Assembly (NCBI GenBank): GCA_026874595.1
Contig: CM049316.1
Coordinates: forward strand, 310,001-374,000
DNA length: 64,000 bases
DNA from: Sipunculus nudus
Lineage: Eukaryota; Annelida; Sipuncula; Golfingiida; Sipunculidae
Reading direction: 5' to 3'
Shown: positions 34,200 to 47,873 of the stretch, one piece after another
How positions within the stretch are numbered: the first letter of the stretch is position 1
Layout of the letters: every line of letters begins with the position of its first letter
Notes under the pieces: model-generated
Seen by the model: only the letters and a program-made list of their open reading frames with translations
What the model was told of the DNA's origin: nothing
Database searches by the model: none
Translations under genes and position numbers: made by a program

Positions 34200-34590
34200 T
34201 AAAATAAATATACATATATACATATATATATACATATATACATTTATACATATATACATATTTTCGTATATACATATATACATATATGCATATATGCGCA
34301 TATAAATATATACATTTATACATATATACATATATACATTTATACATATATACATATATACATATATACATATATACATATATACATATATACATATATA
34401 CATATATACATATATACATATATACATATATACATATATGCATATATGCATATATACATATATACATATATACATATATGCATATATACATATATACATA
34501 TATACATATATACATATATACATACATACATATATAAATATATACATATATACATACATACACATATACATATATACATATACAGATATA
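34200..34590 (+). repeat. 8-bp microsatellite array (TACATATA)n
   Basis: Nearly continuous CATATATA units with TGCATATA and TTTATA variants. Long open frames of YICIYVYM on both strands are artefacts of an 8-base (24-base per 8 codons) period. The second copy at 52610-53008 is one 8-base unit longer. Confidence 0.95.
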
Positions 34591-34606
34591 TATGTCACTC
34601 TAGGAC

Positions 34607-34620
34607 GTGGCGCCCCCTGG
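34607..34620 (-). promoter_or_regulatory. CTCF-like core
   Basis: GTGGCGCCCCCTGG again, 985 bases from the previous one, at the right edge of the microsatellite array. Confidence 0.35.
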
Positions 34621-34689
34621 CTGATGAACCTGTACTTCCTAATTTTTGTATCTTAACAGTGTTATGGTCCTAAACTTACAGTGTTATGT

Positions 34690-35500
34690 TCCATAGAGAA
34701 GTGTATCTCTGATATCAACAATTGCACCTGGACTTTGAGTTAAATTATACTATGTAGCATGGGAAAATTTAACGGTTCACATTTGAGATCAAAATTACTT
34801 ATATACTAATATTGGCAATACTGACAATGTTTACGTACTCAGAAAATGCCTTATTGCCTATAATTTCACCAAAATACCTTTTTTATCGAAGGCATTGTAC
34901 TTATATTTGTACTTATATTCTTAAACAAATGCACATAAATAAGTGCATCTATGATACCAGCAATTATTACTGGATTTTTAGTAAAAGTGTACAATATTGG
35001 CATTGGTAAATTTAACGGTTCACATTTGAGACCAAAATAACCTATCTGTAACACCGACAATATTCAAATACTGAAATAACTTATTGTTAATACCGACTAT
35101 AATCAAATTCCAAAATAAATTATCAGTAATACTGTCAATATACAAATACTTAAAAAACTTATCGTTGTTGCCACCTATAATAAAAAATAACGAAATAACT
35201 TATGGCCAATACTAGTAAAAAGGAGAAATAACTTATATATATATATATAAATATATATCCACATGTATATATATGCACAGATATAAACATGGTCGTACCA
35301 GTAAATATATAAATATATATATATTATATATATGTATTTCTATATATATATATATCCATTCATACATATATATATATGTGATTTACATTATTAACGCGAC
35401 TGGTACAATGTTGCCATGTAAAAATTTAACATTTCTTATTTGAGACCAAAATAACTTATCGATAATACCAATAATATTAAAAAACTGAAATCATTTTTTG
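34690..35500. repeat. Isolated satellite-monomer relatives and TA microsatellites
   Basis: Single diverged copies of the 390-bp satellite monomer (34690-34870 and 34930-35150: AAATTTAACGGTTCACATTT, ACCGACAATATTCAAATACT). TA runs at 35235-35370. Confidence 0.6.
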
Positions 35501-35504
35501 TTAA

Positions 35505-35832
35505 GAGACAGATGATCAGCTAAAAGCTTGGTGTCTGAGCACATTTGTAAAATTGGAAAAAGCTCGTAAGTTACAGTGTGTCAAGTTTTCTGATGAAACG
35601 AGGCGGTACGTGGTCTGGAAAACAGTTCGGAAGTTGGGATCGTTTCTAGCCCAAGATATAGTTAATCAATTGGTGCAGTCTTGGAAAATAATATGGGAAG
35701 AACAACATCAAACAGCCTTCGAAATATTCGAACGATGTTCTTCTGCCCCTGTATTAGCTTTTCCTGACTTTTCCAAACCATTCATTTTACATGCTGATGC
35801 CAGTACTGAATATACGACCAGTGTTACATACA
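35505..35832 (+). pseudogene. Ty3/gypsy pol fragment (RT end to RNase H start)
   Basis: Open frame containing LEKARKLQCVKFS, then HQTAFEIFERCSSAPVLAF and PDFSKPFILHADAS. The APVLAFPDFSKPFILHADAS string is a classic junction of gypsy reverse transcriptase and RNase H. The frame runs into a TA microsatellite after TEYTTS, so the rest is lost. No flanking LTRs or other pol domains. An identical copy is at 53923-54250. Confidence 0.8.
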
Positions 35833-36044
35833 TATATATATATATATATTTCTGTGTGTGTATTCGTATGTAAAGTAATATATAATCTTGTAATATAAAG
35901 TAATATATAATCTGTGTATGTGTGTGACAGAGAGAGAGTCAGAGAGAGTGTGTGTGTGTGCTCATATATCTAAATGTAGTGTGACTGGGATGGACATGTG
36001 AGGGTGACTGTGCTCTCTATGTATGTGTATATGCATCAGAGATG

Positions 36045-37273
36045 TAAGTCTGATATCGGAGTTCAGCGCTATATAATTGCTATTAATTATTATTATTTTT
36101 TTTATTATAGTGACACCGGTAGAGTTTAATGATATATTATTAATAAATGTCAAATCTTTCTTCATACACGAAATATGTATGTTTGAACAGACTGCTTCTG
36201 GTAAACCAATAGGAGATATATAGAGAGATAGATATATAGAGATAGAAATATACAGATAGAGAAAGAGAGACAGATATAAAGAGAAACAGAGATGGATATA
36301 TCGATATATCGATATATCGATATAGAGATATATCGATATATCGATATAGAGATATATAGATATAGATACATAGGTTCACAGACATATAGATATATAGATA
36401 TCTAGAAAGATATATAGATATAAGCTAAACAGATATACATATATATATATATATATATATCGATAAAAAGATATATATATATATAGATCTATATATATAT
36501 ATAGAGAGAGAGAGATGTAGAGATAGATATATAAAGATATAGATATGTAGATATATAGAGATAGAGATATAGAGATATATAGATATATAGAAATGTAGAG
36601 ATAAATATATAAATATATATTTATTACATTTTAACGGGACCGGTATCTTTTCATTTATGTATTTGTTATATGTAATTACTGGGACCAGTATGAACATAGC
36701 TAAGTTCATCTAATTAAGTTGAATTTGAAATGTCAACTTAAACTTGAGTTGAATAATTAAGTTGAATCTGAATTTCAACTTAAGCTTATGTTGAATAATC
36801 TATTCTTTTAAGGGAATTTCCTTATATTTGGCTCTGTCCAATTGGGTATATTTACAGTGGTATTGTCTTAAACTTACAGTGTTATGTTCCATAGATAAAT
36901 ACATCTTTGATATCAGCAATTGTACCTGAACTTTCAGTAAAAGTATACTATGTCGGCATGGGAAAATTTAACGGTTCACATTTGAGACCAAAATCACTTA
37001 TCGGTAATACCGATAATATTCAATATTCATTATGCACATAGCTAAATTCATCTCATTAATTTGAATCTCAATTTCAACTTAAACATAAGTTAAGTTGAAT
37101 ACTTAAGTTGTCAACTTATTATGTTGAATAAATAAGTTGAATCTGATATTCAACTTAAGCTTATGTTGAATAATTAAATTAACTATTCTTTATAAAGATT
37201 TTCCTTGTATTTGGCCCAGCTGATTTTTTGCATCTTACAGTGTTATGGTCCTAAACTTAGAGTGTTATGGTCC

Positions 37274-37312
<39 letters not shown>

Positions 37313-37889
37313 CATATATATACATATATATGTATAACATGTTTAACAGGAGCGGTATTTTTACATTTATGTATTATTTTATGTGCTTTCTTTGACCAGT
37401 ATCCACATAGTTCATCTAGTTAAGTTGAATTTGAATATCAACTTAACCTTAGGTTGAATAATTGAGTTGAATCTCAATTCAACTTAATATTAAGTTGAAA
37501 ACTTAAGTTGAATCTAATTTATCAACTGAAGCTTATGTTGAACAATTAAGTTAAATCTTATTTTCAACTTCAGCTGATACTGGTATCTTTACATTTATAT
37601 TATGTTAGCATGGAAAATTTAACAGTTCCTATTTCAGAATGAAATAACTTACCCGTATCACGGACAATAATCAACTGCCAAAATAACCTATCGGTAATAC
37701 TATCAATATTCAAATAACAAAATGACTTATCTGTAATACCGACAATAATCAAAGGACAAAAAAACTTATCGATAATACCGACAAAGATTAAGTTCTAAAA
37801 TAACTGATCAGTAATACTTCATATATTCAAATACAGAAATAACTTATGTTTATATTTTGACACACACACACAAACACACACACACACAC

Positions 37890-37933
<44 letters not shown>

Positions 37934-38304
37934 AGATATAAACATACTGGTGTCAGTAAAAATATTTATATATATATAAATATATTTTCTCATATGCCTT
38001 TATATGTATTATATTTTTTAACGGTACCAGTATTTTTACATTTATGTATTATTTTATGTGCTGTCTTTGACCTGTATCCACATAGCTAAGTTCATCTAAT
38101 TAAGTTGAATTTGAAAGTCAACTTAACTTTAAGTTGAATAATTAAGTAGAATTTTAATTTCAACTTAAACTTAAGTTGAATAATTAAATTGAATCTCAAT
38201 TTCAGCTTAAGCTTATGTTGAATAATCAAATTAACTCTTCTTTGTGATTTTCCTCATATTTGTTCCACCCGATTTTTGGTATCATTACAGTGTTATGGTC
38301 ATAC
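36045..38304 (+). repeat. Internal block E, copy 1 (left of satellite)
   Basis: Begins TGATATCGGAGTTCAGCGCT and is repeated at 43565-46178 in the same order: an ATAG/TCGATATA microsatellite field, ACGGGACCGGTATCTTTTCA, AAGTTGAA-rich DNA, CA/TA microsatellite, CCGATTTTTGGTATCATTAC. The copies differ by substitutions and microsatellite length. Confidence 0.85.
36220..36620 (+). repeat. GATATA / TCGATATA microsatellite field
   Basis: ATAGATAT, TCGATATA and AGAGATAT units. Minus-strand open frames of IYISIYRYID type are repeat translations, not genes. Confidence 0.9.
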
Positions 38305-41300
38305 TATGTCGGCATGGACAAATTTAACGGTTCACATTTCAGACCAAAAGAACTCATCGTCACTACCGACATTATTCAAATACCCAAATAACTTGTCGGT
38401 AATACGGACAATGTCAAGTACCTAAAAAATGCTTTATTGCCTGGAATTTAGCCAAAATAATTATTCTTTCGAAGCCATTTTATTTATATTTGGCCCAATA
38501 AACATAATCTTAAATGAAAAAGGCCTGTTTTCAACATGAAAAACATGAGAGATGGACACAGATCTGAAACTCCTGCATTCCATATGCTAATATCATTTGA
38601 AATGTATCACCTATAATCATTCTTAAGGAAATGCACATAGATAAGTGCATCTTTGATATCAGCAATTGTACCTTGATTTTGAGAAAAAGTATACTATGTT
38701 GGCATGGGAAATTAAACGGTTCACATTCAAGACCAAAAGAACTTATCGACACTACCGACATTATTCAAATACCCAAATAACTTGTCAGTAATACCGGCAA
38801 TGTCAATACTTACAAAATGCTTTATTGCCTGGAATTTAGCCAAAATAACTATTCTTTCGAAGCCATTTTATTTATATTTGGCCCAATAAACATAATCTTG
38901 AATTAAAAAGGCCTGTTTTCAACATGAAAAAAATGAGAGATGGACACAGATCTGAAACTCCTGCATTCCCCATGCTAATAACATTAGAAATGTATCACCT
39001 ATAATCATTCTTAAGGAAATGCACATAGATAAGTGCATCTTTGATATCAGCAATTGTACCTTGATTTTGAGTAAAACTATATTATATCGGCATGAGAAAA
39101 TTAAACGGTTCACATTCAAGGCCAAAATAAATTTTAGACACTACGACATTATTCAAATACCTGAATAACTTATCGGCAATACCGACAATGTTCAAGTACT
39201 CAGAAAATAACTTATTGCCAGGAATTTGACCAAAATAACTAATCTTTTTTTAGTCATTGTACTTATATTTGGCCCAATAAACATAATCTTGAATGAAAAA
39301 GGTCTGTTTTCAACATGAAAAACCTGAGAGATGGACATAGATTTGAAACTGCTGCATTCCCCATTGATATCAGCAATGATACCTAATTTTGAGTAAAAGT
39401 ATACTATGTCAGCATGGACAAATTTAACGGTTCACATTTCAGACCAAAAGATCTTATCGACACTACCAACATTATTCAAATACCCAAATAACTTGTCGGT
39501 AATACCAACAATGTTCAAGTACTGAGAAAATAACTTATTGCCTGGAATTTAAACAAAATTACTAATCTTTTTTAGTCATTTTACTTATATTTGGCCCAAT
39601 AAACATAATCTTCAATTAAAAAGACCTGTTTTTAAGAAGAAAAACATGAGAGACGGACACTGTTTAGGAAATGCTGCTTTCCCCATGCATATATCATTTG
39701 AAATGTATCACCTGTAATCATTCCCAAGTAAATGCACATAGATATGTGCATCTTTAATAACAGCAATTGTACCAGGATTTTGAGTAAAATAGTACTGTGT
39801 CGGCATAGGAAAATTAAACATTTTTACATTCAAGACCAAAATAAATTATCGACACTACGACATTATTCAAATACCTGAATAACTTATCGGCAGTACCGAC
39901 AATGTTCAAGTACTCAGAAAATAACTAATTGCCTGGAATTTGAAAAAACTTACTAATCTTTTTTTGTCATTGTGCTTACATTTGGCCCAATAAAGATAAT
40001 TTTGAATGAATAAGGCCTGTTTTCAACATGAAAAACATGAGAGATGGACACAGATCTGAAACTCCTGCCTTCCCCATGCTAATAACATTTGAAATGTAGC
40101 ACATATAATCATTCTTAAGGAAATACACATAGATAAGTGCATCTTTGATATCAGCAATTGTACCTTGATTTTGAGTAAAAGTATACTATGTCGGCATTGG
40201 AAATTAACCGGTTCACATTCAAGACCAAAATAAATTTTTGACACTACCAACATTATTCAGATACCTGAATAATTTATCAGCTACACCGACAATGTTCAAG
40301 TACTCAGAAAATAACTTATTGCCAGGAATTTGAACAAAAGTACTAATCTTTTTTAGTCATTGTACTTATATTTGGCCAAATAAACATAATCTTGAATAAA
40401 AAAAGGTCTGTTTTCAACATGAAAAACCTGAGAGATGGACATAGATTTGAAACTGCTCCATTCCCCATTGATATCAGCAATGATACCTAGATTTTGAGTA
40501 AAAGTATACTATGTTGGCATGGACAAATTTAACGGTTCACATTTCAGACCAAAAGAACTTATCGACACTACCGACATTATTCAAATACATAAATAACTTG
40601 TCGGTAATACCGACAATGTCAAGTACTTACAAAATGCTTTATTGCCTAGAATTTAGCCAGTATAACTATTCTTTCGAAGCCATTTTATTTATATTTGGCC
40701 CAATAAACATAATCTTGAATTAAAAAGGCCTGTTTTCAACATGAAAAAACATGAGAGATGGACACAGATCTGAAACTCCTGCATTCCCCATGCTAATAAC
40801 ATTTGAAATGTATCACCTGTAATCATTCTTAAGTAATTGCACATAGATAAGTGCATCTTTGATATCAGCAATTGTACCTTGATTTTGAGTAAAAGTATAT
40901 TATGTCGGCATAGGAAAATTAAACATTTTTACATTCAAGACCAAAATAAATTATCGACACTACGACATTATTCAAATACCTGAATAACTTATCGGCAGTA
41001 TCGACAATGTTCAAGTACTCAGAAAATAACTAATTGCCTGGAATTTGAAAAAACTTACTAATCTTTTTTTGTCATTGTGCTTACATTTGGCCCAATAAAG
41101 ATAATTTTGAATGAATAAGGCCTGTTTTCAACATGAAAAACATGAGAGATGGACACAGATCTGAAACTCCTGCCTTCCCCATGCTAATAACATTTGAAAT
41201 GTAGCACATATAATCATTCTTAAGGAAATACACATAGATAAGTGCATCTTTGATATCAGCAATTGTACCTTGATTTTGAGTAAAAGTATACTATGTCGGC

Positions 41301-43564
41301 ATTGGAAATTAACCGGTTCACATTCAAGACCAAAATAAATTTTTGACACTACCAAACATTATTCAGATACCTGAATAATTTATCAGCTACACCGACAATG
41401 TTCAAGTACTCAGAAAATAACTTATTGCCAGTAAATTTGAACAAAAGTACTAATCTTTTTTAGTCATTGAACTTATATTTGGCCCAATAAACATAATCTT
41501 GAATAAAAAAAGGTCTGTTTTCAACATGAAAAACCTGAGAGATGGACATAGATTTGAAACTGCTCCATTCCCCATTGATATCAGCAATGATACCTAGATT
41601 TTGAGTAAAAGTATACTATGTTGGCATGGACAAATTTAACGGTTCATATTTCAGACCAAAAGAACTTATCGACACTACCGACATTATTCAAATACATAAA
41701 TAACTTGTCGGTAATACCGACAATGTCAAGTACTTACAAAATGCTTTATTGCCTAGAATTTAGCCAGTATAACTATTCTTTCGAAGCCATTTTATTTATA
41801 TTTGGCCCAATAAACATAATCTTGAATTAAAAAGGCCTGTTTTCAACATGAAAAAACATGAGAGATGGACACAGATCTGAAACTCCTGCATTCCCCATGC
41901 TAATAACATTTGAAATGTATCACCTGTAATCATTCTTAAGGAAATGCACATAGATAAGTGCATCTTTGATATCAGCAATTGTACCTTGATTTTGAGTAAA
42001 AGTATATTATGTCGGCATGGGAAATTAACCGGTTCACATTGAAGACCAAAATAAATTTTCGACACTACCGACATTATTCAAATACCTGAATAACTTATCG
42101 GCAACACCGACAATGTTCAAGTACTCAGAAAATAACTAATTGCCTGGAATTTGAGCAAAAGTACTTATCCTTTTTAGTCATTGTACTTATATTTGGCCCA
42201 ATAAACATAATCTTGAATAAAAAAAGGTCTGTTTTCAACATGAAAAACATTAGAGATGGACACAGATCTGAAACTCCTGCATTCCCAATGCTAATAACAT
42301 TTGAAATGTATCACCTATAATCATTCTTAAGGAAATGCACAAAGATAAGTGCATCTTTGATATCAGCAATTGTACCTTGATTTTGAGTAAAACTATATTA
42401 TATCGGCATGTGAAAATTAAATGGTTCACGTTCAAGACCAAAATAAATTTTCGATACTACGACATTATTCAAATACCTGAATAACTTATTGACAAAACCG
42501 ACAATGTTCAAGTACTCAGAAAATAACTTATTGCCAGGAATTTGACCAAAATAACTAATCTTTTTTAGTCATTGTACTTATATTTGGCCCAATAAACATT
42601 ATCTTGAATGAGAAAGGTCTGTTTTCAACATGAAAAACCTGAGAGATGGACATAGATTTGAAACTGCTGCATTCCCCATTGATATCAGCAATGACACCTA
42701 GATTTTAAGTAAAAGTATACTATGTCAGCATGGACAAATTTAACGGTTCACATTTCAAGACCAAAATAAATTTTTGACACTACCGACATTTTTTAAATAC
42801 CCAAATAACTTGTCGGTAATACCGACAATGTCAAGTACTTACAAAATGCTTTATTGCCCGGAATTTAGCCAAAATAACTATTCTTTCAAAGCCATTTTAT
42901 TTATATTTGGCCCAATAAACATTATCTTGAATGAAAAAGATCTGTTTTTAAGAAGAAAAACATGAGAGACGGACACTGTTTAGGAAATGCTGCATTCCCC
43001 ATGCATATATCATTTGAAATGTATCATCTGTAATCATTCCCAAGTAAATGCACATAGATATGTGCATCTTTAAAACCAGCAATTGTACAAGGATTTTGAG
43101 TAAAATAATACTGTGTCGGCATAGGAAAATTAAACATTTTTACATTCAAGACCAAAATAAATTATCGACACTAGGACATTATTCAAATACCTGAATAACT
43201 TATCGGCAGTACCGACAATGTTCAAGTACTCAGAAAATAACTAATTGCCTGGAATTTGAAAAAACTTACTAATCTTTTTTTGTCATTGTGCTTTCATTTC
43301 GCCCAATAAAGATAATTTTGAATGAAGAAGGCCTGTTTTCAACATGAAAAACATGAGAGATGGACACAGATCTGAAACTCCTTCATTCCCCATGCTAATA
43401 ACATTTGATATGTATCACCTATAATCATTCTTAAGGAAATGCACATAGATAAGTGCATCTTTGATATCAGCAATTGTACCTTGATTTTGAGTAAAACTAT
43501 ATTATATCGGCATGGGAAAATTAAACGGTTCACAATTAAGACCAAAATCAATTTTCGACACTAC
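38305..43564 (+). repeat. Satellite array with trimeric higher-order repeat, copy 1
   Basis: Fourteen related monomers marked by GGCCTGTTTTCAACATG or its variants at 38522, 38910, 39301, 39623, 40014, 40405, 40727, 41119, 41512, 41834, 42226, 42616, 42939 and 43330. Spacings run 388, 391, 322, 391, 391, 322, 392, 393, 322, 392, 390, 323, 391: a strict long-long-short pattern with a period of about 1106 bp. The short monomer lacks most of the stretch with CACCTATAATCATTCTTAAG. Copies one period apart are much closer to each other than neighbours are: the 70-codon frames at 40511 and 41618 encode the same peptide. Confidence 0.95.
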
Positions 43565-44281
43565 GACTGATATCGGAGTTCAGCGCTATATAATTGCTAT
43601 TAATAATTATTATTTTTTTTATTATAGTGACACTGGTAGAGTTTAATGATATATTACTAATAAATGTCAAATCTTTCTTCATACACGAAATATGTATGTT
43701 TGAACAGACTGATTCTGGTAAACCAATAGGAGATATATAGAGAGATAGATATATAGATATATAGAGATAGAAATATAGAGATAGAGAAAGAGAGACAGAT
43801 ATAAAGAGAAACGGAGATGTATATATCGATATATCGATATATCAATATATCGATATATCGATATAACGATATATCATTATATCGATATATCGATATATCG
43901 GTATATCGATATATCAATATATCGATATATAGATATATAGATATATAGATATATAGATATAGAGATATAGAGATATAGAGATATAGAGATATATAGATAT
44001 ATAGATATATAGATATATAGATATATAGATATATAGATATATAGATATGTAGATATATAGATATAGATATATAGGTTCACAGACATATAGATATATAGAT
44101 ATCTAGAAAGATATATAGATATAAGCTAAACAGATATACATATATATATACATATATATATCGATATAAAGATATATATATATATAGATCTATATATAGA
44201 TATATGGAAATAATGATATATATATATATATATATATATATTGAGAGACAGAGGGAGAGGGATAGAGATATAGAGATATAG

Positions 44282-44312
<31 letters not shown>

Positions 44313-45153
44313 TAGAGAGATATAGATATATAGACAGATAGAGATATAGAGAGATATAAAAATATATATATGTATATATATATATATATATAGATATAGA
44401 GATGTAGAGATAGATATATAGAGATATAGATATGTAGATATATAGAGATATATAGATATATAGAAATGTAGAGATAAATATAAATAATATATATCTAATA
44501 CATTTTAATGGGACCGGTATCTTTTCATTTATGTATTTGTTATATGTAATTACTGGGACCAGTATGCACATAGCTAAGTTCATCTAATTTAGTTGAATTT
44601 GAAATGTCAACTTAAACTTGAGTTGAATAATTAAGTTGAATCTGAATTTCAACTTAAGCTTATGTTGAATAATCTATTCTTTTAAGGGAATTTCCTTATA
44701 TTTGGCTCTGCCCAATTGGGTATATTTACAGTGGTATTGTCTTAAACTTACAGTGTTATGGTCCATAGATAAGTACATCTTTGATATCAGCAATTGTACC
44801 TGAACTTTCAGTAAAAGTATACTATGTCGGCATGGGAAAATTTAACGGTTCACATTTGAGACCAAAATCACTTATTGGTAATACCGATTATATTTAATAT
44901 TCATTATGCACATAGCTAAATTCATCTCATTAATTTGAATCTCAATTTCAACTTAAACATAAGTTAAGTTGAATACTTAAGTTGTCAACTTATTATGTTG
45001 AATAAATAAGTTGAATCTGATATTCAACTTAAGCTTATGTTGAATAATTAAATTAACTATTCTTTATAAAGATTTTCCTTGTATTTGGCCCAGCTGATTT
45101 TTTGCATCTTACAGTGTTATGGTCCTAAACTTAGAGTGTTATGGTCCTATAAT

Positions 45154-45196
<43 letters not shown>

Positions 45197-45774
45197 ATAC
45201 ATATATATACATACATACATATATATGTATAAAATTTTTAACAGGAGGGGTATCTTTACATTTATGTATTATTTTATGTGCTTTCTTTGTCCAGTATCCA
45301 CATAGTTCATCTAGTTAAGTTGAATTTGAATATCAACTTAACCTTATGTTGAATAATTGAGTTGAATCTCAATTCAACTTAATATTAAGTTGAAAACTTA
45401 AGTTGAATCTAATTTATCAACTTAATCTTATGTTGAACAATTAAGTTAAATCTTATTTTCAACTTCAGCTGATACTGGTATCTTTACATTTATATTAAGT
45501 CAGCATGGAAGATTTAAAAGTTCCTATTTCAGAATGAATTAACTTACCCGTATCACGGACAATAATCAACTGCCAAAATAACCTATCGGTAATACTATCA
45601 ATATTCAAATAACAAAATGACTTATCTGTAATACCGACAATAATCAAAGGACAAAAAAACTGATCGATAATACCGACAAAGATTAAGTTCTAAAATAACT
45701 GATCAGTAATACTTCATATATTCAAATACGGAAATAATTTATGTTTATATATTGACATACACACACAAAAACAT

Positions 45775-45806
<32 letters not shown>

Positions 45807-46178
45807 GCGCAGATATAAACATACTGGTGTCAGGAAAAATATTTATATATATTTATATAAATATATTTTCACATATACCTTTATATGTATTACATTTTTT
45901 AACGGTACCAGTATCTTTACATTTATGTATTATTTTATGTGTTGTCTTGGACCAGTATCCACATAGCTAAGTTCATCTAATTAAGTTGAATTTGAAAGTC
46001 ATCTTAACTTTAAGTTGAATAATTAAGTAGAATCTTAATTTCAACTTAAACTTAAGTTGAATAATTAAATTGTATCTCAATTTCAGCTTAAGCTTATGTT
46101 GAATAATCAAATTAACTCTTCTTTGGGATTTTCCTCATATTTGTTCCACCCGATTTTTGGTATCATTACAGTGTTATG
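43565..46178 (+). repeat. Internal block E, copy 2 (right of satellite)
   Basis: Direct repeat of 36045-38304, with a longer TCGATATA/ATAGATAT field (43730-44480). Beyond 46178 it continues into a single unamplified satellite-type monomer (46190-46330). Confidence 0.85.
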
Positions 46179-46189
46179 GTCCTAAACTT

Positions 46190-47470
46190 ACAGTGTTATG
46201 GTCCATAGATAAGTGCATCTTTGATATCAGCCATTGTACCTGGACTTTGAGTAAAAGTATACTATGTCGCCATTGGAAAATTGAACGGTTCTCATTTGAG
46301 ACCAAAATAACTTATCAATAATACTGATAATATTCAAAAACTGAAATAACTTGTTCTTAATACAAACTATAATCAAATTCCCAAATAATGTATCCGTGAT
46401 ATCGACAATATTCAAACACTGAAATAAGTTATTGCTGAAACCGAATATAATCAAATTCCGAAATAACTTTTTGGTACTACCGACCATATTCAAATGCTGA
46501 AAAAAATTATAGATAATACCTACTATAATCGATTTCCGAAATAAACGTTCGTCAATACTTATTATTAAAATAGAGAAATAACTTATTTGTATATATATAT
46601 TCAGATGTATATAAATGCACAGATATAAACATATATGTACCAGTAAATATATATATATATTACATATATACACATATATATATACATATTATATATATAT
46701 ATATGTATTACATTTTTAACGGGACCGGTATCTTTACATGTAAGTATTTGTTATATGTTTTTACACGGACCATTATGCATCACGCTAAGTTCATCTAAAT
46801 AAGTTGAATCACAATTTCAACTTAAACATAAGTTGAATAATAAAGTTAAATCTGAATTTCAACTTAAGCTTATGTTAAATAATGAAATTAACTATTATTT
46901 AAAGGGATTTTCCTTGTATTTGTCCCACCCGATTTTTGGTATCATTACAGTGTTATGGTCCTAAACTTAGTGTTGTGGTCCATAGATAAGTGCATGTTTG
47001 ATATCAGCCATTGTACCTGGACTTTGAGTAAAAGTAAACTATGTCGCCATAAAAAAATTTAACGGTTCACATTTGAGACCAAAATAAATTTTTGGTAATA
47101 CCGACAATATTCATATACTGAAATATCTTAATGCTATTACAGAATAAAATCAAATTCCGAAATAACTTATCAGTGATAACGACAATATTCAAATGCTGAA
47201 AAAAACTTATCGTTAATACCGACTATAGTCTAATTCTGAAATAACTGATCGGCGTTACTTACATTATTAAAATAGAGAAATAATTTATTTATATATATAT
47301 ATATATATTCACATGTATATATATGCAGTGATATAAACATGCTTGGACCAGTAAATATATATATATATGTACATATATATATACATATATACATATACAT
47401 GTATTACATTTTTAACCAGAGCAATATATTTACCTGATGTACTTGTTATCTGAACTTACATGGACTATTA
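46190..47470 (+). repeat. Diverged single satellite monomers and spacers
   Basis: Two to three isolated monomer relatives (46190-46560 and 46970-47280) with CCATAGATAAGTGCATCTTT and ACCGACAATATTCA, separated by AAGTTGAA-rich DNA and TA microsatellites. Confidence 0.7.
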
Positions 47471-47873
47471 TGCTCATAGCTAAATTCATCTCATTAATTT
47501 GAATCTCAATTTCAACTTAACCATAAGTTGAATAATTAAGTTGAATCTGAATTTCAACTTAAGCTTATGTTGAATAATCAATTTAACTATTCTTTATAAA
47601 GATTTTCCTTATATTTGGCCCAGCTGATTTTTTGTATCTTACAGCGTTATGGTCCTAAACTTACAGTGTTATGGTCCTATAATATATATATGTATATATA
47701 CACACATACATATATATATATACATATATACATATATATGTATAACATTTTTAACAGGAGCGGTATCTTTACATTTATGTATTATTTTATGTGCTTTCTT
47801 GGACAGGTATCCACATAGCAAAGTTCATCTAATTAAGTTGAATTTAAATATCAACTTAACCTTATTTTGAATA

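Noticed and set aside
34189-34673. Long Tyr/Ile/Cys-rich open frames on both strands
   Set aside because: They are translations of an 8-bp TACATATA microsatellite. An 8-base unit repeats in all frames every 24 bases and has no stop, so open length means nothing.
36140-36709. Minus-strand ISIYRYID-rich frames (also 43657-44583, 54558-55127 and 62085-63009)
   Set aside because: Translations of ATAGATAT/TCGATATA microsatellites. The MNLAM...VPVITYNKY start is only the short spacer next to them and occurs once per block copy.
38531-43551. Recurring 60-92 codon minus-strand frames (LLKIKVQLLISKMHLSMCIS)
   Set aside because: The same peptide recurs because each satellite monomer carries the frame. 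Lengths vary with small indels, no Met context or domain is conserved, and the sequence is a tandem satellite.
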